DNA from: Chitinophaga sp. LS1
Lineage (GTDB): Bacteria; Bacteroidota; Bacteroidia; Chitinophagales; Chitinophagaceae
Assembly: GCF_034274695.1 (NCBI RefSeq)
Contig: NZ_CP128362.1
Coordinates: 1,426,001-1,490,000, forward strand
Direction of reading: 5' to 3'
DNA: 64,000 bases
Part shown: positions 1-8,619 of the stretch, piece by piece
Position numbering within the stretch: position 1 is the stretch's first letter
How the letters are laid out: every line of letters begins with the position of its first letter
Notes under the pieces: generated by a model
The model's database searches: none
Seen by the model: the letters and a program-made list of their open reading frames with translations, nothing else
Told to the model about the DNA's origin: nothing
Program-made: the position numbers and the translations under genes

Positions 1-2
1 GT

Positions 3-797
3 CAGTGAGTTGTAAGACACGGTTGCTTTACCTTTGCCGATATAAGCACAGCTCAGTTTTCTTTCCAGATAAGTAGAATCTGCTACAGTGATGTATGCAG
101 CATTACCTGTTGCGTATACCAGGGAATCAGTACCTACATAATTGAAGATATCGTCAGACACACTACCCAGGGTAGCAGTGCCGGAGGTTTGAGTATAAGT
201 ACCGCTACCGCCGAAGCCTACAGTAGTAGAATCCAGCACGACAGAACCACCGGAGATTACAGACAGGTATTTGTATACGCTGTTAGAGCTGGTGTTAGTG
301 ATTGTCTGTGTACCGGTTACGCTTTTACCATTTACAGTATAAGTGAGTGGTTTTACAGTGATAGTAGAACCGGTGTAGTAGAAGTAACCCGTCATAGTGA
401 TCTGGATGTTACCAACGCGTACACGGCCGTCAGCGTCAGCACAACCAGTACCAAAGCTTACTAATATTGTTTTAGGCCAGCTGTCAGTCTGCACATTATC
501 GACAGTGTAGCTATAGCAGGCACCTAATTTAGAAGTCATTTCAGTAGTAGGAGAAGCTTTACGACCAGTTTGAGTATATCCGGCATCCTGACATACTTCC
601 TGGGCGATTACGAAGAGATCATCGAAATAGCTGGTTGCAACAGCCTGGTCTCCGGCAGCGGTGATAGTCAGGTTATCGCTTGTGTTCGTCTTGGTCACAT
701 CAGTCGTACTCTTGGAACAGGCGTAAAACAAGGTGGCAGTCAATAAAAGGCCCACAACACCTGCAAGGATACGGTTAAAGCAAAAGTAGCTTCTCAT
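3..797 (-). CDS. Lipoprotein, 3' end outside window
   Basis: An open minus-strand frame starts at ATG 797 and runs to the window edge, giving 265 codons with no stop. The N-terminus has a positive MRSYF start, a hydrophobic stretch and a lipobox-like FYACSK, so Cys27 is the likely lipidated residue and the protein is probably anchored in a membrane facing the periplasm or outside. The rest is Ser/Thr/Gly/Tyr-rich with repeated short beta-strand-like segments and few charged residues, as in secreted Bacteroidota beta-sandwich proteins. I recognise no family. It is divergent from the TatD gene, and the intervening 129 bases hold the control region of both. Confidence 0.72.
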   Translation of the reverse strand, partial: MRSYFCFNRILAGVVGLLLTATLFYACSKSTTDVTKTNTSDNLTITAAGDQAVATSYFDDLFVIAQEVCQDAGYTQTGRKASPTTEMTSKLGACYSYTVDNVQTDSWPKTILVSFGTGCADADGRVRVGNIQITMTGYFYYTGSTITVKPLTYTVNGKSVTGTQTITNTSSNSVYKYLSVISGGSVVLDSTTVGFGGSGTYTQTSGTATLGSVSDDIFNYVGTDSLVYATGNAAYITVADSTYLERKLSCAYIGKGKATVSYNSL

Positions 798-832
798 AGG
801 ATAAGTATAAAATTTTTAATGAGGTTTTGCGG

Positions 833-848
833 CCGTACTTTTGTACGG
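833..848. promoter_or_regulatory. Palindrome over a -7 box, divergent region
   Basis: CCGTAC-TTTT-GTACGG is a perfect 6-base inverted repeat. It contains TACTTTTG (836-843), which fits the Bacteroidota -7 consensus TAnnTTTG in the direction of the TatD gene. No good -33 TTG is visible at the right spacing. It may be a promoter with an overlapping operator for the divergent pair; this is inference. Confidence 0.35.
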
Positions 849-926
849 GAGATCGCTGATATATTTATTAAATACAAATATAATATTTTCAGTCATCTTT
901 CGGAAAAAATTAATATTTCAGATAAA

Positions 927-1697
927 ATGCAATGGATTGATACACATGCCCATTTGTATGGGGAAGATTTTTCGGATGATAGAACGGCGACGATAGAGCG
1001 GGCCATAAAGGAGGGGGTATATCAGTTGATTTTGCCAAATATTGACAGTCAGTCGATTGAGGGAATGCTGGCATTAGAGCAACAGTTTCCGGGGGTATGT
1101 ATTCCTATGATGGGGGTTCATCCCTGTTATGTGAATGACAATGTGGATACGGAATTGGCGGCAGTGGAGGGTTGGCTGGAGAAGCGACCTTTTAAAGCGA
1201 TCGGGGAGATTGGACTGGATTTTTACTGGGACAAGACGTTTACAGCACAGCAGTATAAAGCTTTTAGGCGACAACTGGACCTTGCACGCCAGTATGGTAT
1301 TCCGGTGGCGATACATAGCCGTGAGAGCACGCGGGAGTGTATAGATGAGGTCCGTGCATTGCAGGATGGCCGTTTAAGTGGGGTATTCCATTGTTTTGGC
1401 GGTACAGTAGAGGAGGCGCGTGAAATTATTGATCTCGGGTTTTATTTAGGCATTGGTGGTGTGGTGACTTTTAAGAAGTCAGGATTGGATGTAACGCTGG
1501 GGGAGATTGGGATGGAACACATTGTATTAGAGACAGATGCACCTTATCTGGCACCGGTTCCATATAGGGGGAAAAGGAATGAAAGTTCCTACATTCCATT
1601 GATCGGTCAAAAAATTGCAGATATAAAAAATCTAAAAATAGATGATGTGGCTGCAATAACTACAAGCAATGCGTTGAAATTATTCAAAACTAACTAA
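927..1697 (+). CDS. TatD-family metal-dependent hydrolase/DNase
   Basis: 256 residues, the usual length of the TatD family of TIM-barrel metal-dependent hydrolases (3'-5' DNase/RNase activity in characterised members). Metal-site motifs are in the expected order: DTHAHL at residues 5-10 (His7, His9), IGEIGLDFYWD, PVAIHSRES, GVFHCFGG and LETDAPYL near the C-terminus. The start at 927 is chosen because the protein then begins MQWIDTHAHL as in the family; an in-frame ATG at 819 would add 36 unrelated residues. The asparaginase gene follows after 46 bases on the same strand, but a -7-like box in the gap suggests separate transcription. Confidence 0.9.
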   Translation: MQWIDTHAHLYGEDFSDDRTATIERAIKEGVYQLILPNIDSQSIEGMLALEQQFPGVCIPMMGVHPCYVNDNVDTELAAVEGWLEKRPFKAIGEIGLDFYWDKTFTAQQYKAFRRQLDLARQYGIPVAIHSRESTRECIDEVRALQDGRLSGVFHCFGGTVEEAREIIDLGFYLGIGGVVTFKKSGLDVTLGEIGMEHIVLETDAPYLAPVPYRGKRNESSYIPLIGQKIADIKNLKIDDVAAITTSNALKLFKTN

Positions 1698-1708
1698 CTG
1701 ATTACGCG

Positions 1709-1716
1709 GTAAATTT
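1709..1716 (+). promoter_or_regulatory. Possible -7 box for asparaginase
   Basis: TAAATTTG matches TAnnTTTG, the Bacteroidota -7 element, 27 bases before the ansA start codon. No clear -33 TTG is seen, so only half of a promoter is supported. Confidence 0.38.
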
Positions 1717-1743
1717 GCAGGCATTTTTGATACAGCAGCTGCA

Positions 1744-2778
1744 ATGAGTAAAATCCTTATAATTTACACGGGTGGAACAGTGGGAATGATCTTCGATGAA
1801 AAGACAAAGGCTTTGCGGCCAATTGGCTTTAACGAGATACGGAACAACTTACCCGAACTATACCGCATGGGCATAGACTTTTATGTGTATGCTTTTAATC
1901 CTCCTATTGATTCTTCTGATATGCAGCCGGAAATATGGGTAGAACTGGCTTCGATCATTGAGGACAGGTACGACAGGTATGATGGTTTTGTGATCCTGCA
2001 TGGGTCCGATACGATGTCGTTTACAGCATCGGCGTTGAGTTTTATGTTGGAGAACCTGGCGAAGCCGGTGATATTGACAGGGTCTCAGTTGCCGATTGGA
2101 AAGATCCGGACAGATGCGAAGGAGAATATCATCACTGCTATGGAAATCGCTTCTACACGTCATAATGGGCATGTAGTGGTACCAGAAGTGTGTATTTACT
2201 TTGACTTCTCCCTGTTCAGAGGTAATCGATCCAAAAAATACAATGCGGAGAAATTTGAGGCATTTTATTCCATGAACTATGTGCCGCTGGCAGAAGCGGG
2301 GATAGATATCAAGTATAAGACACAGGCGGTATTACCATTGCCGACAGCGCCATTGAAGGTGCATAAGCATATGGATGATAATGTGACGGTGTTGAAGATG
2401 TTTCCTGGGATCACCAGAAAGGCGGTAGAAGCGACGCTGAATGTTCCGGGCCTCAAAGGAGTCATAATGGAGACCTTTGGGAGTGGGAATACAAATACGC
2501 AGCCGTGGTTTATAGATTGCCTTCGTAAAGCAATAGAAAAGGGCATAGTGATAGTGGATATTACGCAGTGTGATGGAGGATCTGTAGAGTTGGGTAAATA
2601 TGAGACGAGCTCGCTGCTGGCGCAGATAGGAGTGATAAGTGGGCATGATATGACATTTGAGGCGGCGATAACGAAATTGATGTTTGTGTTGGGGCAGAAT
2701 TTGGATGCGGCGGCGACGCAGGAGATGATAGAGACTTCGTTGAGAGGGGAGCTGACGCCGATAAATCATGAATGGTGA
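1744..2778 (+). CDS. ansA: Type I L-asparaginase
   Basis: 344 residues, a normal length for cytoplasmic type I L-asparaginase, which hydrolyses asparagine to aspartate and ammonia. The first catalytic Thr motif is IYTGGTVGM (residues 7-15), and the second is ILHGSDTMSFTASAL with the Thr-Asp pair. The family segment ILTGSQLPIG and the C-terminal GGSVELGKYE follow. There is no signal peptide, consistent with the cytoplasmic type. The gene is the last chromosomal gene before the tRNA-Ser that marks the island edge. Confidence 0.93.
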   Translation: MSKILIIYTGGTVGMIFDEKTKALRPIGFNEIRNNLPELYRMGIDFYVYAFNPPIDSSDMQPEIWVELASIIEDRYDRYDGFVILHGSDTMSFTASALSFMLENLAKPVILTGSQLPIGKIRTDAKENIITAMEIASTRHNGHVVVPEVCIYFDFSLFRGNRSKKYNAEKFEAFYSMNYVPLAEAGIDIKYKTQAVLPLPTAPLKVHKHMDDNVTVLKMFPGITRKAVEATLNVPGLKGVIMETFGSGNTNTQPWFIDCLRKAIEKGIVIVDITQCDGGSVELGKYETSSLLAQIGVISGHDMTFEAAITKLMFVLGQNLDAAATQEMIETSLRGELTPINHEW

Positions 2779-2784
2779 CGAAGA

Positions 2785-4524
2785 TCAGGGTAGAATTTTT
2801 GGGAATATTTTGGAAATGTGAGGGGAAAGGTTACCTTTGCCATCCGAAATAAAATTCAACCGATGGAGAAGTGCAGGAGTGGTTGAACTGGCACGCCTGG
2901 AAAGTGTGTAAACTCGAAAGGGTTTCAAGGGTTCGAATCCCTTCTTCTCCGCTAAAGGGGACTGATTATCTAAATGATGATCGGTCCCTTTTTCGTTTTG
3001 GGGTGGATTGCCCGATAGGTGGGCAATCCGTGAGAAAATGAAATTTACTTTTGGGGTTCGAAATGACTCATTTTGGCGGTCGTAGATGATTCCTTGAGGA
3101 AAGATGAGCGTTTGGAGTTTTTCTTTGGCACTTGTGTCGCTGGAACGCCATGCCATAGCGAGGTTTGAAGAAAGGGTCAATGCCTTTTCGATTGCTTCGT
3201 CAGGGTTCGAAATGTTTTTGGTGCATTTTTCTAATTCGGAGGAAATGGTGTCTCGCTCCTTACTGTATCGGGAATAGAACTTATTAAAGCTTTCCTCCCC
3301 TATTTGCTTGAGTACATACCTGCTTTCTTCTAAACTATCAATCTTCTCATCAATTTCATTTAGCTGCGCCGTCAGGATTTTTTGATGTTCGAGGTTGTCT
3401 TTGTTCAATTCATAATACTCTGCCAACAGGGCTTCTTTAAGGGAATCTTTTAGGCTATCAATGAAACAATACTGGCTTAATAGCTGTTCAAATAGTTCAT
3501 GCATCCTTTTAGCGCTTTTGTTACACTTGCAACCATCCTTACGGCATTTATAATACCATAATCCTTTTGCCTTGACTATATAGCCTGTAAATGGCTGGTT
3601 ACAGATATCGCACTTAATGAAGATTTTAAGGGGTACTGCATCCTGTTCTTTCTTATGCGGCACTCCGTACCCGCCAGAACCCTGATGGATATTATTGACC
3701 TTTAAAAATATTTCTGGGCTTATCATCTTCTCATGGTCACCTTCTACTATTTTCCCTTCCAATAGGCCGTGATTAATCATACCACAATAGAAAGGCCGTT
3801 TAAAGATCTTAGTCAGTTGTTGTTTGTACATTTTCACTCCCATAGCTTTTAGCTTAGAAATGATTCCCTCATTCTTCATGCCCTCGGCCTTCCAGATAAA
3901 TGCTTTTTTGATCTTTTTTCCCACTTCATTTACGACAAGTTTACGCTGGCCGTTAATTTTCACTATATCATATCCCTGTGGCGGTTTAGCTACCCATATC
4001 CCTTTATCAAACTTTTCAACCATACCCGCAACGGCTTTCTGCTTGCGCAACTGGTTATCATATTGGCTAAACAAAAAGGTAATATTCTGTTGTAATACAC
4101 CACTTGGATTCGAGGTATCCGTCGGCTGCGTGACTGCATATATGGTAACACCGTATTTCTCACGAAGGTCTTCAGCTAGTTTAATAGCGGCTCCTCCAGT
4201 TCGGGAAAATCGGTCTAGGGTATATACCAATATATGGCTGACCTTTCCTTTGCGCATTTTGATATAATCCAGCATCCGGTTGAACTCCTTACGGCCATCT
4301 GTTTTGGCACTTTCATACGTTCCCCCAAAGTATTCTACAATACCAAGGTTACTACGTCTAGCGAAATCTTCGATTGATTTCCGTTGAACATCCAGACTTA
4401 AATTATGGTCAGCCTGTTCTTTGCTGGATACCCTGGTATATATAACAGCAGCTTGCGTTGTTGCCTTAACTGGTCTTTGTTTGGAATAATTTCCAAATTG
4501 TTTGAATGCATTAATAATACTCAT
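2785..4524 (-). CDS. Large serine recombinase, reads through tRNA
   Basis: 579-residue frame. The resolvase/invertase domain (residues about 25-170) has the catalytic serine in IYTRVSSKEQ (Ser33) and the conserved YTLDRFSRT helix. A recombinase domain follows, then a zinc ribbon (CDICNQPF...CRKDGCKC) and a long charged coiled-coil region, the layout of phage/ICE-type large serine integrases. It should catalyse strand exchange at att sites for integration or excision. Residues from about 525 onward are antisense translation of the tRNA-Ser and of flanking chromosome (the AEKKGFEPL stretch), so the native C-terminus in the excised element would differ. It points toward the tRNA at the island edge. 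Confidence 0.88.
   Translation of the reverse strand: MSIINAFKQFGNYSKQRPVKATTQAAVIYTRVSSKEQADHNLSLDVQRKSIEDFARRSNLGIVEYFGGTYESAKTDGRKEFNRMLDYIKMRKGKVSHILVYTLDRFSRTGGAAIKLAEDLREKYGVTIYAVTQPTDTSNPSGVLQQNITFLFSQYDNQLRKQKAVAGMVEKFDKGIWVAKPPQGYDIVKINGQRKLVVNEVGKKIKKAFIWKAEGMKNEGIISKLKAMGVKMYKQQLTKIFKRPFYCGMINHGLLEGKIVEGDHEKMISPEIFLKVNNIHQGSGGYGVPHKKEQDAVPLKIFIKCDICNQPFTGYIVKAKGLWYYKCRKDGCKCNKSAKRMHELFEQLLSQYCFIDSLKDSLKEALLAEYYELNKDNLEHQKILTAQLNEIDEKIDSLEESRYVLKQIGEESFNKFYSRYSKERDTISSELEKCTKNISNPDEAIEKALTLSSNLAMAWRSSDTSAKEKLQTLIFPQGIIYDRQNESFRTPKVNFIFSRIAHLSGNPPQNEKGTDHHLDNQSPLAEKKGFEPLKPFRVYTLSRRASSTTPALLHRLNFISDGKGNLSPHISKIFPKILP
2809..2839 (+). promoter_or_regulatory. Promoter of tRNA-Ser
   Basis: TTTG at 2809-2812, 19 bases, then TACCTTTG at 2832-2839. 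This is a full match to the Bacteroidota -33/-7 promoter, and places the transcript start near 2845, about 20 bases before the mature tRNA 5' end. Confidence 0.75.
2865..2951 (+). tRNA. tRNA-Ser (anticodon GGA)
   Basis: An 87-base class II tRNA. The acceptor stem GGAGAAG (2865-2871) pairs with CTTCTCC (2944-2950) and is followed by discriminator G. The anticodon arm is CACGC-CTGGAAA-GTGTG, with GGA in the loop, reading UCC/UCU serine codons. A long variable arm and a standard T arm with GGTTCGAATCC follow. The gene is intact although it sits at the edge of an integrated island. Confidence 0.95.
2930..2943 (+). repeat. Candidate left attachment core (in tRNA T arm)
   Basis: GGTTCGAATCCCTT inside the tRNA-Ser T arm recurs exactly, in the same orientation, at 32875-32888. 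With the adjacent recombinase this suggests attL/attR of a roughly 30-kb island. The T-arm consensus is shared by many tRNAs, so a chance or unrelated tRNA-derived match is possible. Confidence 0.4.
2957..2993 (+). terminator. Terminator after tRNA-Ser
   Basis: The hairpin GGGACTGAT / ATCGGTCCC is followed by TTTTT just 3' of the tRNA. It lies within the recombinase gene on the opposite strand. Confidence 0.7.
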
Positions 4525-4591
4525 GCGGCTAATTTTTCAGGTGTTGGGTTAAGAATTATTACTTTGGGTTCGTTTGATTCTGAAAGACTAA

Positions 4592-5453
4592 GAGTATGTT
4601 TAAAATTTGAACAGCCTTATTTTAGAAGTATACTAATGAAGGCTACCTGGATGAAAGCAACAGCAGATTCTGGTATCTTTTCATAGTCCTTCGATAACCT
4701 TCTAAAGTTATTGAGCCAGGCAAATGATCGTTCGACCTGCCACCTGCCTTTCTGTGGCACAAAACCTTTTTCTGACGGTGGTTTCTGCGTTATTTCTATT
4801 TTCCACTTATAATATTTTTCAACCATTTCGCTAAAATCTCCACAGTATGCTTTGTCTGTACGAATCAGTTTCATCCTATGACTAACTTTATCAATTCTCC
4901 ACAGCAAATCAAAAGCGCCTATAGAGTCATGAACATTTGCGCTACTGACACTAATAGCAATCGGTAATCCTAAACTATCAACTGCCAGGTGTCTCTTTCG
5001 ACCATTGATATGTTTGCCTCCATCAATACCGGTTTCTATACTTACAAATGCACTTTTCTTTACGCTTTGACTATCAATAGCACCTACTGATGGAGCGTAA
5101 TTGTGTCCCTGATAAATTCTTTCCTTCCTTACCAATTTTAACATCACCTGTTCCAGCACCCCTGATTTCTCCCATTTGTCAAAATAGTAGTAAACTATCT
5201 GCCAGTATGGATATTCACTGCTTAGATTACGCCACTGACTGCCGGTTCTGCAAATCCATAATATAGCATTGAAGATAGTCCGAAGGCAATATTTACGCTT
5301 TCTTTTGTCCGTTAATATATTTTTAATACTTTCCCAGTGCGAATCGGTCAATAATGTGAACTTGCTTCTCATAGTTTGTTTTGTGGTAAATCCAAACTAA
5401 TTGATCGATTCGTACTTTCCTAATTTTGGACCCACTGAAATTTAAACATACTC
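4592..5453. mobile_element. IS5-type element, intact (copy A)
   Basis: 862 bases bounded by inverted repeats beginning GAGTATGTTTAAA and flanked by TAA direct repeats (4589-4591 and 5454-5456). A 3-base duplication and about 0.86 kb length fit the IS1031/IS427-like branch of IS5. It lies head to tail with a diverged sister (5457 onward) and shares the middle TAA. Confidence 0.88.
4617..5372 (-). CDS. IS5-family transposase (copy A)
   Basis: 251 residues, full length for this IS5 branch. An N-terminal DUF4096-like domain (LLTDSHWESIKNIL, RTGSQWRNL) is followed by a DDE domain with VGAIDSQSVK, IRTDKAYCG and the C-terminal RWQVERSFAWLNNFRRL segment carrying the catalytic Glu. No frameshift is visible and both element ends are present, so it may be active. 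Confidence 0.9.
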   Translation of the reverse strand: MRSKFTLLTDSHWESIKNILTDKRKRKYCLRTIFNAILWICRTGSQWRNLSSEYPYWQIVYYYFDKWEKSGVLEQVMLKLVRKERIYQGHNYAPSVGAIDSQSVKKSAFVSIETGIDGGKHINGRKRHLAVDSLGLPIAISVSSANVHDSIGAFDLLWRIDKVSHRMKLIRTDKAYCGDFSEMVEKYYKWKIEITQKPPSEKGFVPQKGRWQVERSFAWLNNFRRLSKDYEKIPESAVAFIQVAFISILLK

Positions 5454-5481
5454 TAAGAACATGTTTAAATTTCTTAACAAC

Positions 5482-6172
5482 TCATTTTAGAAGAATATTA
5501 ATGAATGCTACCTGAATGAATGCGACAGATGATTCAGGTAGCCTCTCATGATCCTTATCAAGCCTTCTGAAAAAATTGAGCCAGGCGAAGGATCTTTCTA
5601 CTTGCCATCTACCTGTTTGTGGTATAAAACCTTTTGCTGACGGTGGTTTCTGAGAAATTTCCATCTTCCAGCTATACCAGTTTTCAACAATCTCACTGAA
5701 CTCTCCACGGTAAGCTTTGTCTGCAAGGATGAGTTTCATTCTATGACTAAACTTATCAATTTTCCATAACAGATCAAATGCGCCTATTGAATCATGCACA
5801 TCTGCTGCACTTATGCTAATGGCTATAGGTAGCCCTAAACTGTCAACAGCAAGATGTCTTTTTCGACCATTGATATGCTTTCCGCCATCAATGCCTGTTT
5901 CTATATTCACAAACGCACTCTTTTTTATACTTTGGCTATCAATTGCTGCCACTGAAGGAACATAATTCCGGCCCTGCCGCATTCGTTCCTTTCTAACCAG
6001 CTTCTGTAATGCCTTTTCGAAGAAGCCATTCTTTTTCCATTTGTTGAAATAGTAGTAAACTATCTGCCAGTAAGGGAAAGCGACACTCAGGTTTCTCCAT
6101 TGACAACCCGTCCTGCAAATCCATAATATAGCATTGAATATGCTGCGAAGGCAATATTTACGCTTTCTTTTG
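5482..6172 (-). pseudogene. IS5 transposase copy B, 3' part
   Basis: The C-terminal part of an IS5-type transposase close to the intact copy A protein: DDE segments AAIDSQSIKK, LADKAYRG and RWQVERSFAWLNFFRRL. Its first 22 or so codons lie 6 kb away at 12142-12206 because an IS66 element entered at TTCTTTTG. The few residues encoded after the break come from the IS66 end, so the residual frame probably makes no functional transposase. Confidence 0.88.
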
Positions 6173-6499
6173 GTAAGCATTTCAATGATGAGTTTTTCGC
6201 TGCATAAATATACAACGAGTATTCCTGATACTATAGTATGTGTTACATTTCTACATAACGATTCTATTTTTATTAAGCATACATCAATTCAAGTACACTT
6301 CAATAAACAGTCTTCTTTATTTAGAACTCAGCTTTATGAGCAAAAACAAAGAGCTGCAAGGTCTTATTAACTTCTTTAATAAAGGCATCTGTATTCTCGA
6401 TAAGCAGTCATTTCGAATATATTACGAAGTGCTGCAATGCTTACTCAACGGTGGATGCCTCAATAACTTTGAAGAGTGTATCTGCTTAAATTATTAATT

Positions 6500-6655
6500 T
6501 TGTTAAATCAGATCAAACGGAGCTGGGCAATGCTGGCGAGCAACCCAGCAAGGGATAGCCTGATGCTGACGGAAAAATCCGATAATTGGTAAAGGCTCCC
6601 CATATGGGCTGCCTTTATCTTTTCTTGATGCTCCATGCCTTCAAAACGCACGCAT
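6500..6655 (-). ncRNA. Candidate IS110 bridge RNA region, left copy
   Basis: Just 3' of the IS110 transposase stop lies a non-coding stretch with nested hairpins: AAAGGC..GCCTTT around CCCATATGGG, a CGGATTTTTCCG mini-hairpin, and GCTGGG..CCCAGC with inner TGCT..AGCA. IS1111-group IS110 elements encode their target-choosing bridge RNA in the 3' non-coding end, so this is the natural candidate. The exact ends are not determinable by eye. Confidence 0.4.
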
Positions 6656-7725
6656 TAGCCAACTATGCCTATTTCATACTCTACCTGGTTCCTCCACACA
6701 TGTCTTATTCGACTTAGCAAATGTCTGGCGATCTTGATGATTGCCTTATTAGGTATCATTGTAGAGCAATATTTCTTGTATAACATCAACATGGCAGGAT
6801 CTTTTCTTATTATTACCCAACTACTTTCTACAATTGCTGGCCGTAGATAGTGATTCCCTCGTTGCGTGATTCCTTTTATTACATCATTCTCACCGGAACT
6901 TCCTGTGTCAGGTACAATCCCGACATAAGAACACAATTTATCAAGCGTCTTAAATCGATTCATATCCTGTAATTCAGCCATAATTATCATCGCATTCACA
7001 ATACCTATTCCAGGTATACTTTGCAACAATTTTTGTACCGCAGTATAATTAGGGTGTATAGATAATGTTCGTATTTGTTTGGTAGCTACACTCAATAATT
7101 TCCGGACTAGTAAATATTCCTCCAAGGCTATATTTAGAGCCATCTTAAGTGATTCCGTCTGACAAGATAAAGATTGAAGTGTAGCTATGAATTTGCGACT
7201 CCAGTATTGTTGTGGCTTATCTACATCCAATTTTAAGCCACTGAACATGAGAAGGTGCCATATCCTGTTTTTGCACCTCGTCTGATCTTGAACTAATCGG
7301 CCACGCTGCCGCACCAATGTACGCGCATGTTCGGCTTCCAGGTCGGGCACGTAAATAGGAGGTAATTCTGTCTTAGATAAATGACGACTTATTTTGCGTG
7401 CATCAATCTTATCATTTTTACGCCTTTTCTCTTTATCTGTACTAGGCACATCTGCCGGATTAGCAACAATACAATTTACCCCTAATTTTGACAAAAAACG
7501 ATGTATACTAAAGCCACAAAAACCAGCTTCATAGGCTACCTGGTAACTGGCGCCAGGATATTTTTTCTGTAAGTGATTCACTAGTTGTTCTACTGAAGCT
7601 TCCTGGCTGTAATCTTCCAGTTCAAATTCATCATTTCTGATATTGACCCTCCAGGTCTTTTTGTGGACATCGATTCCGCAAAAGATTGTTTGTCCTTCAA
7701 AGTTGAGTTGCTTAACTTTAGGCAT
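6655..7725 (-). CDS. IS110-family transposase, left copy
   Basis: 356 residues. The N-terminal DEDD RuvC-like domain shows FCGIDVHKKTW (first Asp), VAYEAGFCG (Glu) and KNDKIDARKIS (Asp). A C-terminal Transposase_20 domain contains LLQSIPGIGIVNAMII, with a serine in VESSWVIIRKDP as the likely nucleophile. The protein is identical to that at 10581-11651. IS110 enzymes recombine DNA under guidance of a bridge RNA and make no normal terminal repeats, which fits its position inside another element's ends. Confidence 0.92.
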   Translation of the reverse strand: MPKVKQLNFEGQTIFCGIDVHKKTWRVNIRNDEFELEDYSQEASVEQLVNHLQKKYPGASYQVAYEAGFCGFSIHRFLSKLGVNCIVANPADVPSTDKEKRRKNDKIDARKISRHLSKTELPPIYVPDLEAEHARTLVRQRGRLVQDQTRCKNRIWHLLMFSGLKLDVDKPQQYWSRKFIATLQSLSCQTESLKMALNIALEEYLLVRKLLSVATKQIRTLSIHPNYTAVQKLLQSIPGIGIVNAMIIMAELQDMNRFKTLDKLCSYVGIVPDTGSSGENDVIKGITQRGNHYLRPAIVESSWVIIRKDPAMLMLYKKYCSTMIPNKAIIKIARHLLSRIRHVWRNQVEYEIGIVG

Positions 7726-7859
7726 GGTTCCTGATTTTTTAAGTGAGTTAATGTCGTAATTAAATTTACTTAATATCAGGAACTTCTTTTTCGCTTATTC
7801 GCCCAGCTCATACATATGACCTCGACGCGGAGCATTCACCAAAGATATTGATTAGCTTC

Positions 7860-7867
7860 TAACTTTG
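7860..7867 (+). promoter_or_regulatory. -7-like box before IS66 tnpA
   Basis: TAACTTTG fits TAnnTTTG 20 bases before the tnpA start; a matching -33 is not seen. Confidence 0.3.
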
Positions 7868-7887
7868 CCTTCGAAAGAATTGCAAAT

Positions 7888-8211
7888 ATGAAACGAAGAA
7901 AATCATCCGTGGCAGGCCGCCATCATTTTAGTGACCAGGAGATAATTTCCGCACTGGAACAATTTACCCGGGCAGGTAATATTAGTGTTAAAGAGTTTAC
8001 AGCAGCCTTCCAAATATCACCTGCTACATTTTACAATTGGAAAAAACGTTTTGGAAATCAACCAGCGGTGACCAATGCACCAGTAGGCTTCATTGATGTA
8101 GACTTATCACCGGTCCAGCAGGATTTAACACCAGGAGCCATCTTTGCAGAATATCGCGGTATCATTTTTTATCAGCGTGTAGAACCTTCCTATCTTAAAG
8201 CCCTCTTGTAA
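7888..8211 (+). CDS. tnpA: IS66 accessory protein TnpA (HTH)
   Basis: 107 residues, the first gene of the IS66 trio. The N-terminal half has a helix-turn-helix pattern (IISALEQF...SVKEFTAAFQISPATFYNWKKRFG). The C-terminal half (IFAEYRGIIFYQRVEPSYLKALL) closely resembles the end of the second IS66 TnpA at 16453. It is probably a DNA-binding accessory factor for transposition. tnpB starts 1 base after its stop, suggesting translational coupling. Confidence 0.88.
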   Translation: MKRRKSSVAGRHHFSDQEIISALEQFTRAGNISVKEFTAAFQISPATFYNWKKRFGNQPAVTNAPVGFIDVDLSPVQQDLTPGAIFAEYRGIIFYQRVEPSYLKALL

Positions 8212-8212
8212 T

Positions 8213-8572
8213 ATGCTATCACTAAATGGTTATCGGCTGGTATTATGGAATGGTTCAACAGATATGCGTTTGAGCTTTAATGGTCTTTCCGGTCTGGTTA
8301 TAAATGAAATGAAGGAAGATCCTTTTCAGTATGGAACACTCTATGCTTTTTTCAATCACCGTCGCACGCAGGTTAAGATCCTGGGATGGGATATAGATGG
8401 ACTGGGCATCTTTTATAAGAGACTATCAAGAGGTACTTTTGGCACACCTGTATACAATAGTGAAACAAAGATGATGGTATTGAGCAAGAAGGATCTTTTG
8501 CTGATACTGGAGGGTGTAGAAGTTAGATTCCGTAAGCGTTATGAAAGATCTGTCAGACCTAAGAAAAGCTGA
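8213..8572 (+). CDS. tnpB: IS66 accessory protein TnpB
   Basis: 119 residues, the IS66 Orf2-like family. It carries the conserved MRLSFNGLSGLV and FNHRRTQVKILGWDIDGLGIFYKRL blocks and ends in a basic tail. Its role in transposition is known genetically for IS66 elements but the activity is not defined. It lies between tnpA and tnpC in the standard order. Confidence 0.9.
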   Translation: MLSLNGYRLVLWNGSTDMRLSFNGLSGLVINEMKEDPFQYGTLYAFFNHRRTQVKILGWDIDGLGIFYKRLSRGTFGTPVYNSETKMMVLSKKDLLLILEGVEVRFRKRYERSVRPKKS

Positions 8573-8619
8573 TAATAAATTCATCAGAATTAATCACAAA
8601 TGCTTGTGTTTGAAGGTTC

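Larger units (their letters stand above)
6173..7835 (+). repeat. Left arm of 1663-base inverted repeat
   Basis: Reverse complement of 10471-12133. The stretches compared by eye match apart from one base near the inner end, and the encoded IS110 proteins are identical. The arm contains a complete IS110-type transposase gene plus about 480 bases of its 3' flank and 110 bases of 5' flank. Such a perfect palindrome implies recent duplication or ongoing gene conversion. Confidence 0.9.

Noticed and set aside
189..464. Plus-strand 91-codon frame at the window start
   Set aside because: It is antisense to the lipoprotein gene, whose signal peptide and lipobox are convincing.
819..926. Longer start for the TatD gene at 819
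   Set aside because: The extra 36 residues match no family member; the internal ATG at 927 begins the conserved motif.
6240..6497. An 85-codon frame in each arm of the big inverted repeat
   Set aside because: It is antiparallel to the IS110 3' flank and lacks any recognisable domain; it overlaps the mobile-element end region and is more likely non-coding.
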